Origin: Dendrolimus kikuchii
Taxonomy: Eukaryota; Arthropoda; Insecta; Lepidoptera; Lasiocampidae
Reading direction: 5' to 3'
Assembly (NCBI GenBank): GCA_019925095.2
Contig: CM034398.1
Location: forward strand, 11,423,001 to 11,487,000
Length of the DNA: 64,000 nucleotides
In this document: piece after piece, positions 34,629 to 45,418 of the stretch
How positions within the stretch are numbered: position 1 is the stretch's first letter
Layout: each line of letters starts with the position of its first letter
Notes under the pieces: model-generated
What the model saw: the letters and a program-made list of their open reading frames with translations, nothing else
The model's database searches: none
What the model was told of the DNA's origin: nothing
Translations under genes and position numbers: made by a program

Positions 34629-35690
34629 CTTAAACATACATTAATGGTCTAAGCTATATAAGGGTTTATTTTTTATTTTGAAGTAATATATATACATTTG
34701 TTTAAAATAAATTAACAGCAGAAAATCACTCTTCAAATTCAAAACTCCCATCAGAGTTGTATAAATTAAAACCACAAAGTACAAAAGAAAAGGAGGGCAC
34801 AGTAATCAATGTCGTACGTGATCTAGAGTGACTAGTGGATAGCACTAGTAAAGCTATTAAGCTAACATTTTTCAACAGAATTTTTAGCAAATATATATAT
34901 TATTCTAGCGTTATGTTAAAGATAATAAGTAGGTAATTACGGTACTGGTCATTGCACTCAACATACCACAATTACTAATACACCGAGAAGAACAGCTTAG
35001 CAAAATTTGACTAAAATGTTTGATCAAATAATGTATTAGTAACTGTTCTGTTGAATGGAGATTCACAATCGATACGTCACGGATAATCGTGAAAAGCCGG
35101 ATAACAATGCGAAATGCAACGCATCAATTGATTTTACAAATTTAAACAATTCATGCTGTTTTTTCTGATTTCGTAGCCGTTTTGACCTGCTTGTAGCATG
35201 ACATCTTGCCCGCACGTTCGTCTGTGTGTCTGTCTGTTTGTTGTTAAGGAATTCGTTGTACGCCTTCCCAGTCCTAGTCTAGTCTAGTATTGCATGTTCT
35301 TGATTATAATAAGCTCGTTTTGGAATTGTCATAAATTTGACAAGCCCTCAATCATCGTACATTATTTACTTGATTGTAATGAATTCCCTACCATATCTTA
35401 AAAACCCAAAATATTATTTAATTAAATTTATACGGTGCATACCTTGAATCTATACTAAGCCCAACTCTTTTTTTTATTAACATTGGATTAGAAGCAACAA
35501 AATTATTTACTTTAATGCCTACAATATTTTTTATTTAAGAATTTTCTGCTACAATTTCGAAGTCGAAACTCCTGTAGCGATGAAATTTAGGTATATGGAA
35601 CGACTTTCAAGCTAAATCCAGCACAAAAAGTTTTATCATAATTGGTTGAGAAACAAAATAGTAATGTCTGAATCTTTACGTAGCATAAAA
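34629..35690. other. Gene-free AT-rich stretch
   Basis: No recognisable coding or repeat feature. Confidence 0.6.
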
Positions 35691-35808
35691 CAAAGTCGCT
35701 TTCCGCGTCTGCCTATAGCCGCTAACTCTTCTTAAACCATGCAACGGATTTTGCAGCGATTTTAAGCAGTAGTTAGATAGATTTTCACTAAAGATTTATA
35801 TTTATATA

Positions 35809-36392
35809 CTAGGATATGCTCGCAATTTCGTCCATGGTTGACTTCAAATTCCCGCGGGACTCCCGGGACCCAAAGTACCGCAGCATTTAAAAAAGAATGT
35901 AAGGTATCGTTTTAGTGATAACTGTGGTGGAATAAGCTAATTTTTATGCACCCGAACAACTTGAAATCGTTCCTGGCAAAATTCCCGTAGGATTACCGGG
36001 ATAAAAATATTACACATTTTAACTACATAAAATTTGCCATCGATCAGTAGGAAAATCACATTGTAATTGGATTTTTTTAATCTGACTATTTTAAATAATT
36101 CCCAAAACAAAACCCCCGCGAGATATTCAGGGTAAAAAATAGCGCAGATTTTAAGTCTAAGACTTTACTGTTGATCAGCGAAAACCGCATCGAAATCGGC
36201 CTAGTCGTTTTTATGCAACTCCCGAACAGACAGACTAACAAACAAACACACAAGAAATCTAAAAAAAAATGCATCGTATTTTCCATCACTTATATAGTCT
36301 ATTCCATTTGTTTTTTTTTAATAGCTTCAAGACGCACACGACAGACACAGAGAGACAGACACGGTATGTTAGAATTTTATAATATTACAGCA
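35809..36392 (-). mobile_element. Helitron-like element, 'TATCCTAG' family, near full length
   Basis: Minus strand ends GCGAGCATATCCTAG before a T. The plus strand shows GGGACTCCCGGGACCCAAAG, CTGTGGTGGAATAAGC, a second and third CGGG block, CTGTTGATCAGCGAAAACCG and ACGGTATGTTAGAATTTTAT. About 580 bp. It is preceded at 35695-35800 by the CCGCGTCTG unit. Confidence 0.75.
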
Positions 36393-37213
36393 TAACTACT
36401 TTAGTTTTTATGTAAGTAGAAAATATTTTACAACCGAGTCGCCGAAGGGCGCACGAAAGAAAGCTTGCTGATAATTTGGCCAAAAAAAAGTAACAATGGT
36501 CACGCATATAATATATTAATATTGAATTGATGATGCGAATTATAGTAGATAATGCGAATGGTGTATGCCTAGTTCTCAGTAAGCGGAGATCCATTGTCTC
36601 TACTTATTCCGATGATAAACATGCTTGATAATATATATCACAAATAACAACCATATTTTGAATATGATGTATACCTTGCAATAGTCTATTTTATAGCTTG
36701 TGTAGTATTTATTATCTTTGACCACTATCAACAATTCCAACAAAAGATCACGAACTTGAATGTGGTCAAAAAGATTAAAACGTTGTTACCTCACTTGCAA
36801 ACATAATAACGATTATATCCCTAGCTTTTTTATTAAATGCCAAAAAATAAAATAAAATTTTAGAAAACAAAAATCTAAATTATAACCATCTCGTGTAACT
36901 CAACGCAAGGCTCTGCGAGGGTGTCTGTCCGTGGCCTTTATTGAACATTCAGGAAGACAACCGAACGTCATTTATACAATTACGAGCACCAAGAAAGTCT
37001 ATTCTTTGGTTGCTCCCATTACCCCAAGTTCCCCTAAATGTGTAGGTGATTTTCTTTGAACGTTTACATCTTCTATTTTCAAGGAATAAAACTATTTAAA
37101 TCATAGGCATGTACGTACTTTAGATGACGCAGACCAGCATAAGATACTACCAGAAAATGCGATGATTTCCTTCGAACAAGGACTCAAAGTTCAAACAGTC
37201 ATACTAATTTGAA
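36393..37213. other. Gene-free stretch
   Basis: AT-rich DNA, no recognisable feature; the frame at 36385-36594 on the minus strand has no motif. Confidence 0.6.
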
Positions 37214-37405
37214 CATATAATTGCCCACTGACCCGTGCTCACTTCGCAGACCTTTACTCAAGATAAGCCATCATATAACTAACCCACTAACCTGTGCTCA
37301 CTTCGGTGGACGCTACTAAAGATACGCCAACATATAATTCCCCACGGACCCATGTCCACTTTTCTGGGCGCCACTTAAAATAAACCAACATACAATTGCC
37401 TATGG
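37214..37405 (+). repeat. Minisatellite, 58-59 bp unit, about 3.3 copies
   Basis: Units start at 37214, 37272, 37331 and 37389. Shared blocks are CATATAA, CCCAC, CC.GTG.CACTT and a GCCA.C end. Units differ by many substitutions, so it is old. Confidence 0.8.
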
Positions 37406-37559
37406 AAAAGAACTCTCCGTTCTCAAGTCAATACCCATCAGAGAAAATGTTTGACCCTGGGACTTATTTATTGTTTAGTCAGTTCTCGCCGATAAATCAA
37501 CGCATCAGTCCATTTTTCTCGGAATTGATATCACACAAAAAAAAATATTAATCACAATC

Positions 37560-37693
37560 AATATAGCCAATGTCACTCAGGAATAATGTAGCTTTCTACT
37601 GATGAAAGAGTTCAAAATCGGTTCAGTAGTTCAAGAGATTAACTTTCTACAAACAATCAAACTCAAAAACTCTACCTATAATATTAGTATAGA
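37560..37693 (-). mobile_element. Helitron-like 5' end fragment
   Basis: On the minus strand: TCTATACTAATATTATAGGT, then GTTTTTGAGTTTG and GAACTACTGAACCGATTTTG. It matches the starts at 10811 and 30302. The 3' end was not found; a GC-rich hairpin (AATCGCCCCC ... GGGGAGCGATT) lies at about 37847-37882 outside it. Confidence 0.55.
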
Positions 37694-38463
37694 TAGGTGT
37701 ACAGGATTAGTCACTGATGACGGTCATCATTTCCCCAAGTGGGCGATAACGCCCCCTTGTGGATGCTGCAGGCCTAAAGAGGGGCGGTAAGAGACCCAGA
37801 AAAAAAATATGGGGCGTTGTGTCTCTACACAAGCCTACCTTACGAATCGCCCCCTAAGCCTCTGCTTGGGGAGCGATTTGTAATTTCATATAGCTAGGAA
37901 GACTCTTAGACACCGACTGAACTGTAGAGTCTCGACTATAACTTGTGAACATCAACTAATATTAATTAAGAGATTGCTCAAACTTGGTTCGATATTTCTT
38001 AGTAGTAGTTCATATATGTCCTGTTTTATTGAATAAATGAAATAAAAATCATGTCAATCGGTCGCTCCGTTTCGAAATGAAAGTACACACAAACAAACAA
38101 ATAAAAAGGTAACAGACACACTTTCGCATTTTAATAGTTATTAGTATTCCTAGATAAGTAATTTTCGTAAATTACCGCGGGCAATCATGTTTTAATAAGT
38201 TTTTGTTAAATAACCCGATTTGTGCATTCCTGTATCAATCGGCTGGTTCATAGAATACTTGTTCTTACTTGTTGAGTACGATTGAGCGTCGAATGAGATA
38301 AACGAGTTTATGCATGTTTGTCTTATTCCTGTCGGTGCGTGCTGCTTATGCCATCATAAATAAACAACGTAATATTTATTTTATTTTCATTTGCGGTTTC
38401 GGGCGTAATAGATACGCAGTACTTAAGTTCAACACTTACTTACGTATTTCTGAAAATAAAACA

Positions 38464-40568
38464 ATGTCGGAAGTAAAAAAGAGACGGCAATACTGTGCGG
38501 AATATATTAAATTCGGATTAATTGAAAATCCCACAAACCCATCATCGCCGTTGTGCCTTCTATGTCTAAAAATATTTTCGAATGAAGCAATGAAGCCTTC
38601 AAGACTGCAAGATCATTTCAATAAAATGCATCCAGATAAGAAACACAATAATGTAGTATATTTTCAAGACCTAGAAAAGAAGCATAATACTCAGCCAAGT
38701 GTAGCAAAATTATTTTCGGCGGCTGCTAAGCAAGATGAAGACGGACTTCGAGCTTCGTACAATATCTCTTTGTTAATTGCTCAAAACAGCAAACCACACA
38801 ACATCAGAGAAAAGTTAATTTTGCCAGCAATAAAGGAAGTAATACCTACTGTGCTTCATAAACCGGCCGCAGATATTTTCCGAAAAATTACTTTGAATAA
38901 AAATTCTATGCAAAGACGAATTTATGAAATGGCTGAAAATATTGAAGGATCATTGTGCAATCATCTGAGAACTAGTCAATTCTCAATTCAGCTCGATGAG
39001 TCCACTTTACTAACTAATGAAGCATTGTTGCTGTCTTACGTGAGGTTTATTAAAGATGAGAAAATATGGGAAGAACTATTATTGTTTGCTAGAAACTTAG
39101 AGACCGATACAAAAGGCGAAATCATATTCAATACATTGGAAAAGTTTTGTGATGAGAAAAAGATTTCCTTGAAAAATATTATATCAGTAGCTACGGATGG
39201 CGCTCCGACTATGAGAGGGTTTTTTATATTTTTTTATTGCAGGAGCTCAGCAGATAGGCAGACGGCCCACTTGATGGAAAGCGGTTACCATCGCCTATAG
39301 ACATTTGCAACACCAAAGGTGCTACAAATGCGCTGCTGCTCTCTTAAGGGAGACTGGAACCTGGTCACTAATGCCGGTACACAAATCAAGGTTGTTATGG
39401 CGACATACTTTAGACCAGGGGTGGTAGCCATCCAGTCGGGCAAATGCCCTACCACCTGGCTGTGGGTTGTTTTGTCGCCTCTTACGACAGGCCGCCCGGC
39501 CGCAGGAAATTGTATTCTTTCTCCGTTCCTGCACGGATATAGGGTGCCATAAAGGCTTAATAGCATAGCGTACTTAAAAAATAAAATTCCAGATGTCCTT
39601 GCTATAAATTGCGTTATTCATAGACAACATTTGGTTGCTAGAAACTTAAGTGAACGACTATTTCAATCACTGCAATATGTCATCAAAGCAGTCAATAAAA
39701 TCCGTAATAGCTCTTTGAATGATAGATTTTTTCATCAGCTTTGTGTTAGTAATGACGAAGATTTCAACCGTTTGTTGTTTCATACTGAAGTTCGTTGGTT
39801 ATCAAGAGGCAATTTTCTGACTCGATTTTACAACCTGTTTGACTTTGTGATAAAGTTCTTGGAAACTAAAGATACAGAATTTCGCAACAAGCTCATTACA
39901 TCAAAATGATATAGCTTACATGACAGACCTGTATAAATTGTTCAACGACATAAATCTCCAACTGCAAGACGATGAAGTAAATTTAATTAAAACAGAAAAT
40001 GTTGCTGCTTTCGCAGCCAAACTGCTTCTACACAAAAAGAACATGGGCAGACCTGAGTTTCACAGTTTTCCGAATTTTGATAAATCTGAAAATCTGAAAA
40101 TTTAAAAATCAGTTTCCTGCAGTAACGATGACTTGCTTGCCTACTGCCAACATTTGGAAAACCTCCACATTGACTTCACCGAACGATACCAGGACATTTT
40201 GAAATTGGAAATACCAGACTGGGTGTTGGATCCGTTTCTCAAATGTCAACACAGCAATGTCACCTCAGCTGGAAGAAGAACTTGTAGAATTGACAACAAA
40301 CGAGGAAATAAAAATCAAGTTCAAAACGGCAACCAAGAATTTTGGCTACAAAAACCTATCCCGCAATTGTACCCAGAATTGTAGTCAATCGTTCAGCGAT
40401 TCTTGATAGCATTCCCATCGTTTTATTTGTGTGAACGTGAATTTAGTGCTGTGGCAACGCTGCTTACGTTTGCATGTTACCAAACGTGGCGACTTGCGGC
40501 TGTTCTTGAGTAAATTGGAACTTGATATCAACAAACTTATTAAACAGCATCAGATTCATCCTTCATAA
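38464..40568 (+). pseudogene. hAT-family transposase pseudogene (BED finger, ZBED5/Charlie-like), interrupted
   Basis: ATG at 38464 starts MSEVKKRRQYC. A BED zinc finger is visible: CLLC then HFNKMH (C-x2-C ... H-x4-H). The first catalytic Asp is in IQLDEST and the second in SVATDGAPTMRG. There the frame is cut by a 320-bp insertion (39221-39540) and resumes at CHKGLIA with a 5-bp duplication at 39560-39569. Then LAINCVIHRQHLVARNLSER, FHTEVRWLSRG and a C-terminal dimerisation block (CEREFSAVATLL ... RGDLRLFLSKLELDI) with more frame changes. It ends near 40568. Dead, but its order and length match a complete transposase of about 600 residues. Confidence 0.92.
39221..39540 (-). mobile_element. 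SINE-like retroposon, copy inside the hAT transposase, 5-bp duplication
   Basis: AGGGT flanks the insert at 39216-39220 and 39541-39545. Removing the insert and one AGGGT restores ...MRG then CHKG in frame, as expected for the hAT catalytic region, so boundaries are exact. Minus-strand sense with an A tail then the full family body ending at ATATCCGTGCAGGAACGG. Confidence 0.92.
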
Positions 40569-40673
40569 TAGTTTTTATATAAGAATCGTTTATGTTTGTT
40601 TTATTTTGAATAAAAGATACTTTGTCTGAATTCTATAAACTTGCGTTTCAATAATCATTCTCAATGGCAGGTG

Positions 40674-40757
40674 TAGCCCGTAAGAGTTAACTTGAGACCT
40701 CAGCGCCGTTGTGTACTACCTACTGCGCTTAGGTCTCAAGTTAACTCTTGCGGGCTA
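40674..40757. repeat. 27-bp stem hairpin in the hAT 3' region
   Basis: Arms 40674-40700 and 40731-40757 match at 26 of 27 positions; the left arm starts TAGCCCGTAAGAG and ends TTGAGACCT. The 30-base loop can pair a further 5 bp (AGCGC with GCGCT). It lies between the transposase stop and the hAT right end. Confidence 0.9.
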
Positions 40758-40956
40758 TAGTAAAAGTCTCGTTTAGAATGAATGTTTAATCTCCGCTAAT
40801 ATAGCTCACAGTAATCAATTAATTTGATTTGACGTTATAGTGGTCTTTAAGTAGGTGAAAAAATGGGAGTGCTAAAAAAATAATTTATTCTCAAAGTGGG
40901 CAGTATAGAAATTAAGTTTGGGAACCACTGCGATAGAGGAACTGTAACCAACCATC

Positions 40957-41268
40957 TATCCGTGCAGGAACGAAGAAAGAATACAATTTCCTGCGGCCTG
41001 GCGGCCTGTCGTAAGAGGCGACTAAACAACCCACAGCCAGGTGGTAGGGTATTTGCTCGACTGGATGGCGACCACCCCTGGTCTAGAGCATGCCGCCATA
41101 ACAACCTTGTGTTGTGTTCCGGCATTAGTGACCAGGTTCCAGTCTCCTTTAAGAGAGCAGCAGCGCATTTGTAGCACCTTTGGTGTTGCAAATGTCCATA
41201 GGCGATGGTAACCGCTTTCCATCAAGTGGGCCGTCTACCTGTCTGCTGAACTCCTGCAATAAAAAAAA
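40957..41268 (+). mobile_element. 310-bp SINE-like retroposon, full copy with probable target duplication
   Basis: Begins TATCCGTGCAGGAACG and ends GCAATAAAAAAAA. CCAACCATCT at 40948-40957 and CCAAACCATCT at 41270-41280 look like a target duplication with one extra A. It sits 26 bp beyond the hAT right end. Confidence 0.88.
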
Positions 41269-41280
41269 GCCAAACCATCT

Positions 41281-42133
41281 CAGAAAATTTGTTAGGTAGC
41301 CCTTTCTTCATAGCCTGGGATGTAATTCAATGTTTGTGAAATTTGGAAGGTATAAAATTGAATATTAACATAGATTAATATTTAACGGACTTCCAAAAAG
41401 GAGCAGGTTTACAATTCGACTTATGTTTTTTATATGTTTGTTCGGCAATTAATCCGTTAATTATGGACCGATTTTCAAATGTTTCTCTTTATTTTTTTGC
41501 CCTATTGTCACCATATTAGGATTTGGAGAGTAGATCCCAGGGAAATCGAAAGCAACCCTTGTTGAAGAGCGCCGACTGCGTACACTCTACGGAAATCAAA
41601 ATTTGTATATGCGTGCATGTAGTACAATTTCTACAGGTGCTTAAAATATTATTTCTAAAGTAAAACAAAACCGATTACAAATAAAAAGCAAAAAATAAAA
41701 TCTGTAAAAATAGATTTATTTTTTTGCTTTTTAGTTTGAAGTCGGTTTTGTTTTTGTTAAAAAAAATATAATTCGATCTAGAAGCGGGTAAGTGACTTAA
41801 ACTGCATGTCGTTAAAATATATATTCTTGATTTTCATATTAGTATGACATTATGGGTTTTTTCATCCATTAAACGTGACCTGGTTTGCTTTACGTTGAGC
41901 TCATCACACATATCGAAACAATAATGCACGTGGCACGACTCACGACTGCTTATAATTAGTTCCACATTTTTTGCCTGCGAGGGTTTCGTGTAAGTACAAC
42001 CTGAGTTCATGTACCTATCGACAAAAAATGACTCATCTTCGGTCCCAGAATTTATTTATTATTTTAATTTAACGTCTACTGATTGTAATAACTCATGTGA
42101 ATGACTCCATTGTTGATACAATAATATTAAGTA
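41281..42133. other. Gene-free stretch
   Basis: No coding signal. At 41640-41760 a short inverted pair (AACAAAACCGA ... TCGGTTTTGTTTTTG, with AAAAAGCAAAAAATAAA in between) could form a weak hairpin. Confidence 0.6.
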
Positions 42134-42377
42134 CTAGGATATGCTCGCGACTTATCCACGCTTGACTTGAAATTATCGCGGGACTGCCGAGACACAAGGT
42201 ACCGCAGGATTTAAAAAAGAATGTATGCAATCATTTTAGTGAAAACTGTGTCGGAATAAGCTAATTTTTATGCACCTGAACAACTTTCCAACCGCTCCCC
42301 GGAAAATTCCCGTGGGATTACTGGGATAAAAAATCACGTATTTCATTATATTAAATCTGCTATTGATCAGTAAAAAA
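42134..42377 (-). mobile_element. Helitron-like element, 'TATCCTAG' family, truncated
   Basis: Minus strand ends CGCGAGCATATCCTAG before a T; the plus strand matches the family as far as the GATCAGTAAAAAAATG block, then stops. The 5' half is missing. Confidence 0.7.
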
Positions 42378-42884
42378 ATGCCCGTAACATATATACCAAT
42401 GACTAATGTGGCTATTTGTTAACGGCGTTATTTTTAACCCTATAAATAAGACTCATTTCGCCATCAGAGTCAATAAGTTTAACATTAACGCAGGTTCGGC
42501 CCCACCATAATTATATTGCCTCACAAATAACACATTACACCCTTCACTACATCTACTTGGTACAGTCAATAACACTAACATTATCCCAGATGTAGCACAG
42601 GCATTAGACAAATATAATTTCTAACTTAAAACTTTGAAAACAGAGGTATTTAGGTTTGTTACTAGGCAGAGTGGTATCCTCTTACAAAAAAATAAATAAA
42701 TGGAACATGACAGTCGCTGACTTTTGAGTAGATACTGTAGATAGAGCCAATAACGGCGTTTTCGATGTAACTATATTGTAACGGGCCAGCTAGTAGTCCT
42801 GGAGCAGTATAGAATTCCTTAAGCTTCCATTCCAGCACAAGGGAAAAACCTGCTCTGCAGATGAATTAGTAGAAAACGAAATAT

Positions 42885-43080
42885 TATTTGTTCAAAATGA
42901 GTTCCCCTGGAGAAAAACTTTTGAAGGTCATAAAATTTACTTCTTATTCTACGGACACCGCTTCGCAACGTGTTATGGCTTTTAAGGAGAAAAAGCGGCA
43001 AGAAACTCCCCAGCAACACGTATAGTTTTTCTCTATATTTTTTATTCTATTTATATCTCAAGCTCTTTTTAAATTTTACA
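42885..43080. repeat. Unclassified dispersed repeat, copy 2
   Basis: Matches 33715-33910 (GTTCC.CTGGAGAA, ACACCGCTT, AGCGGCAAGAA, CAGCAACACG, TTTATATCTCAAGCTC). Confidence 0.6.
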
Positions 43081-44384
43081 ATAGTGGTCACTGAATTTTA
43101 AGTAGTGGGGAGGCGGAGGGCGGAGGGGCGGAGGAGTACTTCTCGCTTCTGCAACCCCCATGTCTAGGAGACATGTAGTTTTTGAAAGATGATTTTTTTG
43201 TAAACATAACTTTACTAATTTTTTTCAAAATGGTGTACTTATTTCTTATGTCTAAAGACGAGAAATGCAAAAGAAATGGTCAATGTAAAAAACATTTAAA
43301 ACAGTCTAAAAACACAGACTAAAGCCCACAAGCCTAGCGAGCAAAGCAAGCGTGCCATGACAGCGGTCAGCAAATTTCACAATCGATTTGTAACCATCAT
43401 TTAAATAGTTATCAATGAATAAATGGTCAGTAGGTTCTGGTACTCGCCGGCCGCTGCCGCGGCACGATCGCTTCGGTCGCTCGGCTCGTGCGCTTTGGTC
43501 TAAAGACTAACCCAACCTAACCAACTCACCGTTTTAGTCACTGGTCGCGACTTTCAGTCACCCCTCACAACCTTAGTGGCTATAAATAAACTGTAAGGAT
43601 GTCCCTAACTCAAATCACCATTAATTTACCTCCCGTTTATCTATATCACACCCAAAAATTAAGATAGAGGAGGTCGTCAAAATCCAAAGTTTAGCAATGC
43701 AATCGAAGTCCAGTGAGAAAGCCAGTCAACGTAAAAATAATCAATATAACCGAAACAGCGCAAGTCGTCGAAAAATCAATAACAAAACACAAAGTACATT
43801 CATATAACTACAAGAGAAATGAAATAAAAAAGGCGGCAAATTATACATCATTCTTTTAATAAAAATAAATCGTTTAAAAACATAATACTAATTCAAACTC
43901 GCAATACATAAGCAAAAAAAACAATGTTCGTATTTAAAAATCGATATTATTGACATATCAAATGATTAGTATTTAAAAATCGATATTGTTGACATATCGA
44001 ATTGTTAACAAAAAAAAATTCTTGTGCCTATTATTGTCGTAAAGTAAAAAAAAGTGACAGTACTGTGATTTATTATTATTAACCTTCAAAATTATAATAA
44101 CTAATTAAAAACTTGTTTACTAAATTAAAAAACAGTTTTAGTGTTTATATATCAGGTGTAAGTGTATTCCTAAACACAAAACAAACTTTTTTTCAACAAA
44201 ACAACCTTGTTTATCAAACGTATTTTTGTTTTTCCCATTATTCATTCAAAACTTGTTGGTGGACCCTAAAAACATGTTTCCTAGCCCAAATAACAGGTCT
44301 AGTGTCTATATATAAGGCGTATGTATAACCCTAAACTTAATTTCCGTTAATCTGATGACACTGTGTGCAAAAGTTTAGCCCTCT
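43081..44384. other. Gene-free stretch with a GC-rich patch
   Basis: At 43440-43500 there is a GC-rich patch (GCCGGCCGCTGCCGCGGCAC and CGCTTCGGTCGCTCGG) in otherwise AT-rich DNA. At 43930-44005 a segment with TATTTAAAAATCGATATT and TTGACATATC is tandemly duplicated with a period of about 41 bp. No ORF of interest. Confidence 0.6.
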
Positions 44385-44760
44385 TTTTTTATAAGTTTTA
44401 TTCAGAAGTATGTTACAGAATTACTTTTCAAAGAATTAATGGAATCGTAGCAAACAGTGCATACTCAGTAAGACGAAGACATAATAAAAGGAAAGAAGAA
44501 TATTATTATCGTTATGATAATTGGACGTAGTTTAGCAGAAACGACCTAACACACAAAGTCGGTTTTTGAGTTATTGAGGTTTTAAGTTTAGACAAAAATT
44601 TCTGGTAAATTGGTATATACAACTCATTTTTGACCACAATGTGGGTTGAGTCCTTTCTGCTAAACTACGTCCAATTACGAGACGCACTGAAAGTTGATAC
44701 TGCAACATAATTGTCCATAAATTCTTTACATGTTTGGCATGATAAAAGACCACCTCACAA
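44385..44760. repeat. Unclassified dispersed repeat, copy 3, with a MITE inside
   Basis: Outside 44518-44677 the sequence matches 33945-34140. The MITE interrupts it. Confidence 0.6.
44518..44677. mobile_element. 160-bp MITE with perfect 24-bp terminal inverted repeats
   Basis: Both ends read TAATTGGACGTAGTTTAGCA then GAAA on their own strand. The match continues imperfectly for about 18 bp. Ends in TA, so a TA target is likely. Comparing with the uninterrupted relative at 34060-34090 shows it inserted into the dispersed repeat. Confidence 0.88.
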
Positions 44761-45418
44761 TTACCACTCAATATTGTTTGTCACAGAATACCCACATGAC
44801 GGTACTTTGACCTGTACAAACTTGCTTAAAATTTTAATTAAAATATAAAAATTAATATATAAACATACTATTTTCTTTTAGTGAAATTGATTTGTAAAGG
44901 CGCTATAATTTTTACTCGTAATCACATTTCACATTACCACAAAACTACATACTTAGTTGTAGTCGCCTCTTAGTTCTTGCGAGACTGAATTTATATTCAT
45001 ATCTTTTGAATCTGTAAATCTAATCTGCAAGATATCGAAATGAAATATACACAGAAAAATAAGATAAAATTCCAATTTAATCCTTAAAGTTTACGTCGTT
45101 CAAATCCATTGAATTATTTTGAAGTATATTCGAGAGATACTGAGAGACAGAAATATCCACCAAATAGGCGGATTGACTAGGTTTCTGACCACCTAGATAT
45201 GTAAATAATTTCGGCCCTCCATCGTGCTCAAAAATGATCTCACGACCTTCAGCAATGAGGAAACGATTTAGAAGAAGAGAGACAAAAATTCTAATAAATA
45301 AATGGTTATTTGATTAGATATCGTAAATCGTTTGAAATCACAAACAGACACTTCAGTTATATTAGTGAATTTCTTCAGGCAGTCAGAGGCCCGGTGCCTA
45401 CCTTGGACAATCCACCAG

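Larger units (their letters stand above)
38464..40930 (+). mobile_element. hAT (Charlie-like) DNA transposon, right end present, left end not found
   Basis: On the minus strand the right end starts CAGTGGTTCCCAAACTT at 40930, the classic hAT-Charlie terminus, followed inward by GCCCACTTTGAGAAT. No matching CAGTGG-type end was found upstream of the transposase, where a fragment of another repeat ends near 38150. The element is therefore truncated or its left end has decayed; I give the coding start as a minimum left limit. Confidence 0.8.

Noticed and set aside
37214..37405. CRISPR-like array
   Set aside because: The units are contiguous and diverged without unique spacers, and the context is an insect genome.
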